This document shows, in pieces, positions 11,674 to 21,806 of a DNA stretch of 64,000 nt (its first letter is position 1; each line of letters opens with the position of its first letter). The translations under genes and the position numbers were made by a program. The notes under the pieces are model-generated. The model made no database searches and had not been told where the DNA came from. It worked only from the letters and a program-made list of their open reading frames with translations. The stretch comes from Vitellaria paradoxa (lineage: Eukaryota > Streptophyta > Magnoliopsida > Ericales > Sapotaceae). The stretch covers positions 14,709,167 through 14,773,166 of the forward strand of contig CM034236.1 in assembly GCA_019916065.1 (NCBI GenBank). The letters run 5' to 3'.

Positions 11674-11805
11674 TAACCTGTTACCTATTTACTTTTTAAT
11701 TTAAAAATGGATACCAAAAAGATTCAAAATAAAAGGAACAATAATTTATTGGGGTTTAAATGACCCTGGCGCATATTGGCTGTCTTTTGAGTGTTGAATT
11801 CATAC

Positions 11806-12742
11806 CTCTAAAATTGTTATAACCAAGATATAACTCCTGAAGCATAGACATATTTCCAATTCCCCTCGGAATAAGGCCCGTGAATTTATTGTAGGACAAT
11901 GATAAGATTTGGAGCTTCCTGCAATTCCCGATATCGGCTGGAATTTGACCATCTATTTGATTGAAAGAAAGTTTTAGAAATTGAAGTTTTGGGAGGCGAG
12001 AACACATATCCCCCGGGAGACTACCAGAGAGCGTTGTATTTGAGAAATTAATTGATACAAGTGATGAGATGTTGAAGATGGTTGACGGAATTGACCCTGA
12101 TAGCTGGTTGAATTTCATCACTATCTCCTTCAATTTTGGAAGCTGATAACCAATCTCTTCGGGGATAACTCCCTGTAGAAAATTGCTTGCCAAATTCAGG
12201 TGTTCTAGTGTAGAAAGGTTGAAAAGGGAAGGCGGAAGAAAACCCGTGAAACTGTTATTTCTGAGCCCCAAAAATTGAAGATTCTGCAACGCCCCAAACC
12301 ACGGTGGAACGTCGCCGCTGAAGTCGTTGACGCCAAAGTCGACAACTTTTAAACGACGCAGTTTGGCGAGATCGCTGGGGAGAGGGCCGTGGAAATGGTT
12401 GTTGGAAAGGTTGAAATAGGAAAGAAATGAGAGGTTTCCGATGTGGGGTGGGATGGTGCCTATAAGACCCATGTTCGGGAGATTCAAGGCCGTCACTCTT
12501 TGGTGGCGAGAACCACAGGTGACACCAACCCAATTGCAAACAGAAGTAGTACTGTTGGTGGTGACCCAGTTCTTGTACAGAATGCCATTAGGATCTGAAC
12601 TAGTAATATGAGCTTTGAAGGCTAAAAGAGAAGATGTATCAGTGAGGCTGTTGAGCTCCGCACTAATAGCTTGTGAAGAAGAAGAAGAAGAAGACAGCAA
12701 CAACACTACTGCAACAAAAGAGAGGAACATGGTGTTCTTCAT
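11806..12742 (-). pseudogene. LRR-RLK exon 1: signal peptide, LRRNT cap, first LRRs
   Basis: It encodes 312 codons plus one base. I chose the ATG at 12742 (MKNTMFLSFVAVVLLL) because it starts a clear signal peptide and lies about 66 bp downstream of a TATA box. An in-frame ATG at 12838 would lie upstream of that TATA. A GAA-repeat-encoded Ser run (SSSSSSS) follows the hydrophobic core. LRRs read as the 24-residue plant type (for example NLPNMGLIGTIPPHIGNLS). The donor is AGAG|GTATGA at 11806/11805; reading through adds only a short non-LRR tail, which supports splicing here. No stop or frameshift occurs in this exon. Confidence 0.85.
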
Positions 12743-12807
12743 CAGTTCAATCGATGTGTGCAATTTGGAATACGGAAATAATGCAAAATAAGGTAAAGAA
12801 TTGGGGG

Positions 12808-12815
12808 TATTTATA
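12808..12815 (-). promoter_or_regulatory. TATA box of the LRR-RLK
   Basis: The minus strand reads TATAAATA, in CTATAAATACCCCC, about 66 bp upstream of the chosen ATG. This implies a 5' UTR of about 35-45 nt. Confidence 0.65.
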
Positions 12816-12972
12816 GAAAAGAACTGATAATTTACCATAAGAATTCACAAAGCCAATGCAGTTGATCTTGACGGGTAGAGAAGTCTTCCATACATTGAAG
12901 CATGGATTTGGACGAGAGGAGTAGAAAAGTAATCCCGATGTGATTGGGTTTGGACGGATAGGGGTGTGCGAA

Positions 12973-13028
12973 ATCAAACAATAATTGCGATCCCCCATTC
13001 ATCAAACAATAATTGCGATCCCCTATCC
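12973..13028. repeat. two 28-bp direct repeats upstream of the RLK promoter
   Basis: ATCAAACAATAATTGCGATC occurs at 12973 and 13001, each followed by a CCCC-containing stretch. They lie about 160-220 bp upstream of the TATA box. Confidence 0.8.
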
Positions 13029-13219
13029 ATGAGATAAAATTTGTTAATCGAAATAGAAAAATAATGAATGCTAGTGTAATTTTCCATACCTGAACAAAAA
13101 AAAAAATCGATTATTTTTCTTATAAACCGTTATTTATTCGTAATACGTTATTCAATTTTTGTTATTATAAAATTAATTAAATATTATTTATATATTTAAG
13201 TAATATATTATATTTTTTA

Positions 13220-13396
13220 AGGTAATTACATTTTATCCTTTACAATTTGACTCAAAATATAGCTCCTTTTGATTTAAAAATCAGTACACGATTCCCTTAT
13301 GATTTTCTATCAAAGTACAAAAGTGGCAGAATTAGTTAAATATTTTAATTTTTCATTTGTACCTCATGTATCATTGAGATTTACATGTGATTGCCT
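13220..13396. mobile_element. possible small MITE
   Basis: The left end AGGTAATTACATTT is imperfectly mirrored by the right end (reverse complement AGGCAATCACATGT). No clear TSD was found, so this is tentative. Confidence 0.3.
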
Positions 13397-13643
13397 AAAA
13401 GATATTGGAGAAAAGTAAAGATAAATTTATTTTTCAATTTTCTTTTAAATTTTTTAAAAAGTTTATTTATCTATTTTTGTAAAAATATTTTTTCTTTAAC
13501 TAAATTTAACTCATAATCATAAATTTTATAAAATTTAGCATATTTTATTAATTTTATATTTTCATTTGAATTACAAAAATTTAATATATTTAAACTATTA
13601 AATTTAAATCCGAACATGCCGTTTAACGATTGCTTTTTATGTG

Positions 13644-13867
13644 ATCGTGACCATGTCTTCCTACAATCAGCCAATATCCGTGAGTTGCAACCGAACCAGC
13701 CACCCAACCCATGGGAAGCTGTTATATATACATACACATACTAGTGATTAAATTCATCGTGACCATGTCTTCCTACAATCAGCCAATATCCGTGAGTTGC
13801 AACCGAACCAGCCACCCAACCCATGGGAAGCTGTTATATATACATACACATACTAGTGATTAAATTC
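13644..13867. repeat. exact tandem duplication, 2 x 112 bp
   Basis: The unit starting ATCGTGACCATGTC (13644-13755) is repeated base for base at 13756-13867. The first 60 or so bases of each unit are GC-richer than their surroundings. It is either a very recent duplication or an assembly error. Confidence 0.9.
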
Positions 13868-16164
13868 TTGCATCACAAAAATTTATGATATTATATACTT
13901 ATTTTTATTAAATTTTATATTAATAATTTTTTAAGAAAAATAATTTTTATTATATTATATATAAAAAAATAATTAACCCGTTAAATAAAAATTTTAATCT
14001 ATCGACAAATAATATGTATAATTAATTATTTTACTAATTAAGATATCACTTGATAAATAAATTATCATTGTCACTTAATTTTATTCACCAAGAATCAAAT
14101 TTAGGTAAAAATTATGACTGACTTGAAATAATATATTAAACAATAATTAAAATGTAAAATAATTATAATTTAAAAATTAATTATTACATTATTTTTATTT
14201 TTTCTTTTCATTTTATCAAATTTATTAATTTTAATTTTATTTTATCTCAATGGTAAGTAGAAAGAGATAGGATAATAATATTCAAATTAAATTGTAATTC
14301 TAAATTTATATAATAGAATAAAATTTAATTATTATTAAAATAAGAAATATAAGAATCGTAAAATTCTTTATAATTCTAAAGGCGTATGATGTGAAATAAT
14401 AATTTATCTTTTATTTTATTTGATAATATTATGTTTTTGTAAATATTTTTAAAATAATAAAATAACTATTGATATATTATATAATTCTTGGAAATATTAA
14501 AAAGATAAATATTATGATAAATTATAATTGGAACAATGATAAAGTTAGATAAAAATTTAAATTATTTCATTAGATTTTAATTAGATATATAAATATATAT
14601 TGCTAGAATTTTATGTGAATTGATTATATTCTATTTCAAATTGGAATACATGTTAATTGAAATTGCCCAATTATGTTACAATTAATACATATATTTTAGT
14701 TAAGTCATGATATAAGTACAATAAATTATTAACAATGTTAAAAATATGATTAGCATATGATTCAAAAATGGTTTACCCATTAACTGTTTAGCTCTCTTTA
14801 CTTATGGTCTTTATCTAAATATATTTGCTAAATGATAGAATATAAATAGATTTGGATTAAGAGGATATATTTAAAATTATAAAATTATGAATATAAATTA
14901 TAATTTTAAATTCATAAAATTATATTTAACAAAACATATTTTAAAATAAAGCTAGCATTCTATCTGAAACTTATATTTAAAATTTAAAATAAATTCGTAA
15001 AATTATATTTAATGAAAATATATTTTTAACAAGATTATAAAATTATCACTTACTATTATAATTTTTATCAAAACTAAATTTTAATAATTAATATAGAATT
15101 TAATTCAATTGACAATAAAAGAAATAAGAATAAATAATTTAATTTATTAAATAGAATTAGATTAACAATAGTCCCGAATTAAACAAAATTTTATTAAAGA
15201 ATTATAAATTAAGATAGAATTTAAATATAGTTCTAGCATATAGTTTTGAAAGTCATATGTCACAACCATAGCACCAATTAAGTGCTACTTATTATAACTA
15301 TAATACGAATTAGGTCCTATATAGCACAGCAGTGTTTCATTAACTATTTCTATAATAAAACTCAACATATTTAAAAAATATTCTTCTCACAGACTAAAAT
15401 TCAAAGGTTAATATTGAGTTCTATTTTTCAAAGAATAGTTGAGATATTTTACAAACCAAAATTTTCTTTCAAAATCTCGCCTAATTTTTGGATTACTTCA
15501 CATTTCGATAGATTACTAAGTTAAACTTAATAATAATACTCGAGAACTTGTATTGATAAAGACAAAAATTTTGTTTCTCGATATTACATTGCCCAAGTAA
15601 AAATAAAAAGGGGTATAAAAATATGAATATATTTAATTTTAATTGCCAAGTCCCTCTTCGCTAGTATTTAATATGATACGTATGTATATCTCATTAACCA
15701 TATCCTAACAAAATCCCATAAAATCTTGGGTGGCAGAAATTGACTTCAGACTTGGTAATTAAATTACGTAGGAATATTTCACAATCGCACAGTTGGTTGT
15801 TAATAAGTAATGACCCGTCATTCTATCCACCGCAATTTTAAGTTTCTTGGTGTTCTATTTACAAACTGAAATTTCAAAATTAAAAATAAAAATAAAATAT
15901 TTGAGGTGCTTCATTTGCCACGGTTCGAAATAGTCTGAAAGACCATTATATATATATATATATATATTAATCTTTTGTAGAATTAAATTTTATTGGTCCC
16001 CATAACTTAATATAAATTAATATTAATATTGATATTTCATCTCCAATTTGTTTTCGCTAGATTATTAATTTATGACCGCTTATGGCTGGCTGGATTCAAT
16101 GTGAGGGAATGCAATGGTGCTTTCAACATAAACTTGTGATCGCGAGAAGCGTCATCGGTTAAGA

Positions 16165-16179
16165 CCCCCCCCCCCCCCC
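16165..16179. repeat. C15 homopolymer
   Basis: Fifteen consecutive C followed by TTTT, a G-run on the minus strand capable of quadruplex formation. The exact length is uncertain because homopolymers are error-prone. Confidence 0.8.
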
Positions 16180-16310
16180 TTTTATTAATGATTATTCACT
16201 AAAAATGATTGGACCTCAATACGGGAAAGCCAACTTTTATCTTGTACGGTAAGAAAATTCTAAATTTTTCCACTTCATTGTGAGTATTAGGGTTTGTTTG
16301 ATATTTTATT

Positions 16311-16367
<57 letters not shown>

Positions 16368-16372
16368 TTTTA
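16311..16372. repeat. (AAT)n-(ATT)n inverted microsatellite
   Basis: A run of AAT trinucleotides passes directly into ATT trinucleotides, making an almost perfect palindrome of about 60 bp that could form a cruciform. Confidence 0.9.
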
Positions 16373-16929
16373 AGAATTACAAGAATCTAATAATTTCTAT
16401 TATAAAGAAAAACGACAAGTCAAGAATTTGAATGATGGCTCTTGGAAGCATCTATGAGCTGGCCAAAATGGACTTGACTATCTAGTTTGATCTTCTATTT
16501 AGAAAATACAAGCGTTATGGTTTAACAGCAGGATTATGTTACGTTATGGTTTTACAGCAAGGTTATGTTTGTTATGTAAAAATGGAATAGAATAAATAAA
16601 TAAAAATGAGAAACCAATACGAGTGAGCATGAAATAAAATACTTATTTCATTGTTTTGTTTGATTTTTTTTTTTTTAAGTTAACAATTGAGTAAAACTTC
16701 TATTAAATTTGAGGAGACTTGAACTAATAATCATTGGGTGATAAATCTAAAATTTTACTCGTTGAGCTCTAGTTGAGCTAACCCTCAGTGTTGTTTTATT
16801 TGATTGTTAATATGAAAATAAGGAAAATGTAGTAGACATTTAATTATATATTTTGAATATGATAAAATAAAGTGAATAAAATAAAAATTATTAAAATTAA
16901 TTTTTTAAAAACTATAAAAATAAATTTTA

Positions 16930-17032
16930 TTTTTAGATCATAAATCTGAGTGAAAAAAGACTCGGGAATAAAACGGTCATTTTTCGACTAAGTTCAAATT
17001 AGACCAAAATTTCTTATTAATAAAAAACATGT
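16930..17032. repeat. left remnant of the ~130-bp tandem repeat (satellite-like)
   Basis: It contains AAACGGTCATTTTTCGACTA and CAAATTAGACCAAAATTT, the same blocks found in the units at 28013-28393 and 29453-29640. It lies directly left of the solo LTR insertion and includes the left TSD CATGT (17028-17032). Confidence 0.65.
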
Positions 17033-17789
17033 TATCACACCCCAGATTCCATAATCCAAGTACACAAGTCAAGAAGCACATGATTCACCATTTAAAAATT
17101 TTTTTTGTCACATCAAAGCCATACATGTACATATACTATGGAGTAGTGAATATAAAAAAATAAATAAATTTAAACTTTAAATTCAAATAAGTGTCTTCGT
17201 CAAACTAACTAGGCGACAATGCTCTAAAACAAAACCATAAGTCTTCAAAACTAAGCTCAAATAAACTCCCAAAACTAAATAAAGTAACTAATAATCACCT
17301 CACAAATAGAAACTTATTACAATTCAATAAAACAATTTCCTGGAGAAAATCTAATGTAGTTAAACAAAAATAAACAAAATTCTAATTTCTATGTTGAGCA
17401 AGTTCAGCACGTGATTCAAGATCATTACCTATTTCATAAACTGTAAAGGGATGAGTTTTAATATCACGTATGCTCGGAACCCTAACAACAATATAAATAC
17501 AATAATACCCTAACATAGTACTAAGTGAAACATCTTAGTGTAAATAGCAATCCCAAATAAGAAAATTAATTTATTAATTAATTCATCTTCCTTTCAATTT
17601 AATCATGTATAAACACCAAAAAACACATTAAAAGAAAATCAATTGGTTTTAGGGTACTATTGTTTGATTGTCCCGTAGAAACAAGACCCAACCAATATGC
17701 ACTATTCTTCAATGTTTACTTGATTGTCCTGTAGAAACAGAACTTAACCAATATACATCATTCTTTGGTATTTGCTTCCTAGACCATAG
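17033..17789 (-). repeat. solo LTR of a Tekay/Del-type element, left part (3' half of the LTR)
   Basis: In reverse complement it aligns with the right end of the LTRs at 17790-19789 and 24826-26894. It includes the GGTGTGATA terminus, the TTGGTTGGGTCTTG hairpin repeat and the CTTCCTAGA segment. It breaks off at 17789, where the younger element inserted, and resumes at 26900. More diverged than the two younger LTRs are from each other, so it is older. Confidence 0.8.
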
Positions 17790-19789
17790 TGTAATGACCC
17801 AGATTTATTTTATATTTAATTATTAAATAAACTTAATTTGCCATTTGAATTTAGTACTTTGAAATTTATGTGATTTAATTTTAAGTTATATTTAAAAATG
17901 GTTAAATTTTAGGGAGAATACATATATTTTTCTTAAATCCATGGGGTGATGGGTAATTAATAAAATTTGTTAGGGGGTTGTTTGTTAATTCAGCTACTAT
18001 ATATATAATGCTAATATATATATATATATATATATCCTAAAACCCTAGAAATACAGAGAGGGAGAAAAGAAAAGAAGGAATGGCTGCGTGTGTTGCTTCT
18101 TGCAAATTACTGGATTGATTTTCTTCCAATTTTCTGAACCTAATCCAGGTAAGGGGCGGGCTTCTAATTCTTTATGTATATATGTATAGTTATGTATATA
18201 GTTAGATATGTAAAAATCTCAGGAAGTTTATTTGATTCAACTGATTGTTTAATTTTTTTTTTTTTTTTCATTCATAACCCTTGAGAATAATTGATCTAAA
18301 CGTGATTTGAAGTTTGCATGAATAATTGAGTGTGCATATATATATGTGTGTGTGTGATTGCGTATATACTATCTCATATGAATTAATGGTCCCAACGCAA
18401 TTTGATTAAATTAATTGTTTAAATTTTTTTTCTTTAATTTATAAATCCCTGAGAATGATGGCTCTGGACGTGAGTTTTGAGAATTGGACTACCAATGGAA
18501 TACATGTATGTGCTATATATATATATACATCTTTTGTCCTCTAGTGATAAACAATCCAGAAAGTGACTTGCACATATGTATATGTATTTCGTCCTCTAGT
18601 GACAAAAACACCCAGAAAGTGACTAGTCTGTAATTCATAGTCAAAGTGTGATGACATTTTGTTATATATATATATATATATATTTTAAGTCCTTTTGATG
18701 TGATTGAATAGCACCTTTGTGAAAATTCTTTGTCCATTAATTTGTTTAGGAATTTTGTGAATGTGCAGTAATTAAAATTTAAAGAAATTTTATGAGATAC
18801 AAGAAATTAAGAAAAATATTATTTATTCATAATCTTATATAAAAATTTGAAATAAATGAAGAAATTATTTATGTGGATATAACATAAAATTTAATGTTAT
18901 GTTTTGTTTGAGTTGAGGGGTACTGAAAATATCGGGTATACGTACTCAAGAGTTGAAAGCCCCGAAACCTGCACGGGGTTGGTTATCAATTCCAGTAGGC
19001 TAGTAACCTATAAACGAGTAGATGCCTAAGGGTAGCATATTATATTCCTAAGACTTCGATCTAGGAAGCAGACACCGAAGGATGGTGTATATTGGTTGGG
19101 TCTTGTTTATACGAGACAACCAAGCAGATATCGAAGGATGATTTATATTAGTTGGGTCTTATTTCTACGGGATAACCAAGCAACAGTATCTCGAAATCGA
19201 ATTGTTTTCTTTGATGTGTGATGTGATGCTAAAACATAAATAAATTATAACAAAGATAAATTGATAAAATTAATTTAATTTCTTTCTTGAGTTTACTATC
19301 TGTGCATAATTGTTTCACTTAGTGGCATGCTAGGGTATTATGGCATTTATATTATTATTAGGGTTCCGAGCACACGTAGTATTAGTACTCATCCACTTAC
19401 AGCTTGTGGTGCAGGCAATGAGTTTGAATCAAGTACTGGGCCTTCTGAGCATAGAAATTAGAAGTTTTATTTATTGCTAAATAGTTATGTTAGACTTTAG
19501 GACAATTTAATTTTAGTGGATTGTAATAAACCTCTATTTGTGAGGTGAAGATAAATTGTTGATTTATTTAATTTTGTAGAGATTGTTTGGGTTTAATTTT
19601 GGAGCTTATTGCCTGGTTAGTTTTGACTATGGCCTTTATTTAAATTTAAAGTTTAGTTTTAGTTATTTTTATTTTTATTTCTCCATAGAGTGTGTGTATG
19701 GCTCTGATATGGGACAGGAAAAGTTATTAAATGATGTAACATGTGTTCTTTTATTCACATACTTGGGTTGTGAAACCCGGGGCGTGATA
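17790..19789 (+). repeat. 5' LTR (about 2000 bp) of the Tekay-type element
   Basis: Starts TGTAATGACCCAG and ends GGCGTGATA (3' LTR: GGCGTGACA). It has a TATA-rich stretch near 17995-18035, (AT)n runs, two copies of a GTCCTCTAGTGA…AGAAAGTGACT unit (18535 and 18591) and a tandem ~57-bp unit (about 19077-19190), each copy containing an imperfect hairpin (TTGGTTGGGTCTTG … GAGACAACCAA). Confidence 0.9.
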
Positions 19790-19792
19790 ACT

Positions 19793-19804
19793 TGGTATTA
19801 GAGC
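19793..19804 (+). other. primer binding site (initiator Met tRNA type)
   Basis: TGGTATTAGAGC, one base from the iMet-type PBS TGGTATCAGAGC, three bases after the 5' LTR. Confidence 0.85.
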
Positions 19805-19961
19805 CTAGGTTTAGAATACCTAGGACAGTGGGTCTTTTACTTCTTGGTGCTATGTGTTTACATGATAGTTTATTTAATTGTGATATGTGAAATTGATATT
19901 TTTTGTTGGACTTATTATTTAGAAGGCATTAACCTTAGTACATTTTTGTGATGTTTAGATA

Positions 19962-21404
19962 ATGCTACCACGTATAGCTCCAGTTGTTAGAGGTAGAGGT
20001 AGAGGTAGAGGCAACGTTAGAGGCAGGGGTCAAAGTCGTGGTCATGGTACAGGTCGAGGAATTCAGGCTGGATAGAGCCACGAAGCTCCAATGGAAGCGG
20101 TTCCTGTTGTTGCAGGAGTGTCACAAGAGCAGTGGTCTTATGCTGGGATTGGAGCAAAGGTTCCATTAGGGGTGCCTCACGTGACCGAGGTAAAATCCGA
20201 AGTACTAAGTGTACCACAGCTAAGAATGGTGGACCCACAGATGTGGATGCAACAGATGGCTGCAATGCTTGCTAGAGGAATGTAAGCAAGTCAGCCTACA
20301 GCTCTGTATAAGAAATTTAAGAAGATGAAACCTCCTACTTACTCTGGTGCAGTAGACACTGAAAAGGTTGAGAAGTTTTTGCACGAGAATGAAAAGATAT
20401 TCGAAGTGATGTAGTTAAATGAAGATAAGACTAGAGTCATGCTTGCTGCTTTTCAATTAAAGGGTACTGCAGCGGATTGGTGGAGTACTGTGAAGGAGTC
20501 TTGTGGGGCATCTACGCTTACTTGGGATGCTTTTAAGGAGAGTTTTAGAGATTATTTCTTTCCACAGTATTTGAGAGATGCCAAGCTTGACGAGTTTCTG
20601 AATTTGACTGCAAGGCCGATGTCTGTATTAGATTATGGATGTAAGTTTACATCATTAGCCAAATATGCTAACGAGTTGGTGTCCACTGAACGCACCAAGT
20701 GTAGATGATTTGAGAAGGGGCTGAGACTAGCTGTTAGGGATCGGATAGTGCCATTAGGATTGAATGAATATGAGGTTCTGGTTGATCGAGCAATGGCGGT
20801 AGAAAAGAATTTGACAAATACTAGAGCACAGAATAAAGCTAGACAGGGTAAGGCTCAATAGCAGGAGAGCAAACCTACCAAAAGACAAAGAGAAAATTTA
20901 TATGGGGCACAGGCTCAACAATTTCAGCATAAGAGTATAACCCCAAGTAAGTCAACAGCAACAGGAGTTCCTGTACAGGGTCTCGTTATCTGTCATAACT
21001 GCAGATAGTCTGGTCATTGTCAGTTTAATTGTCCTTACAAATGTGTATTAGGTGGATCTGAAAATATGGCTAAAGTAAAGATTTGTTACACTTGTGGCCA
21101 ACCAGGTCTTGTGCAGAGGCGTTGTCCACAGAGGCAAGGTAATGGCAGCACCATAAGACCTCCGCAGCCAGCTCAGTTAGTACAGAGTCACAGGCCAGCG
21201 GGATCATAATCAATGCAAATCCAGTTTCAGAGGAGTACTCAAGGTAGAGCACAACAATATCAGATGGGTGTTCCAGGTGGTGTTCAGTAGCAGGGAGTTT
21301 AGGGTGGATCTCAACAGAACCAAAAATGGGGTAGGCCACCAATAGTACCAGCTCAGGAACTAGTTTTCACTGTAATCCAGAATGATGGACGTGCAAAACC
21401 TATA
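19962..21404 (+). pseudogene. gag of the Tekay-type element (broken)
   Basis: It opens ATG at 19962 with an Arg/Gly-rich N-terminus (MLPRIAPVVRGRGRGRG). A retrotransposon gag domain follows (KKFKKMKPPTYSG, AAFQLKGTAADWW, FFPQYLRDAKLDEF, about 20300-20700), then two zinc-knuckle-like stretches (CHNCR…SGH near 21000 and CYTCGQPGLVQRRC near 21085). The second knuckle has Leu where CCHC needs His. In-frame stops occur at about 20074, 20412, 20706, 20859, 21006 and later; most are TAG where CAG would be expected. Gag would package the RNA, but it is not translatable here. Confidence 0.85.
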
Positions 21405-21806
21405 GTGACAAGAGGTACATTTCTCATCAATGCTACTAAATCTACAGTTTTGGTAAACACAGGAGCATCCCACTTGTTTATTGCTACATCATTTACGTCT
21501 GCATTAAATTTATTGATAGATGAGTTGGTTCCACCATTACATGTTGAAACACCGATAGAGGACCATTATGTGTTGAACCGAATTTGTAAAGATTGTGAGA
21601 TCACCATCAGGGATGAGGTTTCGAGTCATAAACACTTGTCAGTTTTTTATTTGATTGTGCTAGACATGGGAAGTTTTGATGTGATTCTTGGCATGAAATG
21701 GCTGTCAATCTATCGGGCGATGATAGATTGTGCTAAAAGTCGGGTGACTTTATTTACTACGGAGAAAGATCAGATACGATTTTCTGGGGATCGTTATAGT
21801 CCTTAG
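21405..21806 (+). pseudogene. aspartic protease of the Tekay-type element
   Basis: An open stretch of 133 residues carries the retroviral-type protease fold: TVLVNTGASHLFIATSF and, later, DVILGMKWLS. The active-site triad reads N-T-G where the family has D-T-G, so the catalytic Asp is lost through one G-to-A change. A stop ends the stretch at 21806. Confidence 0.85.

Larger units (their letters stand above)
7951..11805 (-). other. intron 1 of the LRR-RLK (3855 bp), expanded by transposons
   Basis: The intron has donor GTATGA at 11805 and acceptor TTTTCAG at 7951. Both flanks are LRR coding sequence and join in phase 1. The intron is AT-rich and contains a Harbinger-like element (10722-11673), a 281-bp MITE (9840-10120), AT and AC microsatellites (about 8010-8125), and a second copy of the acceptor region at 8080-8103. 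No other coding signal was seen. Confidence 0.75.
3355..12742 (-). pseudogene. LRR-XII receptor-like kinase (FLS2/EFR/Xa21-like), four exons, two in-frame stops
   Basis: Joining exons 12742-11806, 7950-7660, 5833-3809 and 3716-3355 gives 3615 nt (1205 codons) in one frame. All three introns are GT-AG and phase 1. Order: signal peptide (1-25), LRRNT_2 cap with CNWVGVTC (about 33-76), some 30 LRRs, a C-terminal cap (LCG…C), a transmembrane helix (about 856-880), an Arg-rich juxtamembrane stretch and a Ser/Thr kinase. Members perceive microbial peptides or elicitors at the plasma membrane. The kinase is non-RD (HCDMKPSN, catalytic Asp about 1039), with Lys about 944 (FAIK) and DFG about 1057. 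The glycine loop reads GIGSFSSV, with Ser for the third Gly. Codons 735 (4857-4859) and 757 (4791-4793) are TAA, so translation would stop before the membrane helix. Numbering counts the stops as codons. Probably a recent pseudogene, or a secreted ectodomain if transcripts escape decay. Confidence 0.85.
12816..17032. other. noncoding AT-rich upstream region of the LRR-RLK
   Basis: No gene is supported. Contents are listed separately: 28-bp direct repeats at 12973-13028, a possible MITE at 13220-13396, an exact 112-bp duplication at 13644-13867, (AT)n at about 15945-15966, C15 at 16165-16179, a hairpin microsatellite at 16311-16372 and a short tandem repeat near 16514-16570. Confidence 0.6.

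Noticed and set aside
13471..13737. 88-residue minus-strand ORF (MYVYITASHGLGGWFG…)
   Set aside because: It overlaps the exact 112-bp duplication and runs into AT-rich DNA. No family is recognised and there is no codon signal.
18513..18737. 74-residue minus-strand ORF in the Tekay 5' LTR
   Set aside because: Its residues come from AT microsatellites and LTR repeats, and the 3' LTR copy is not open in the same way.
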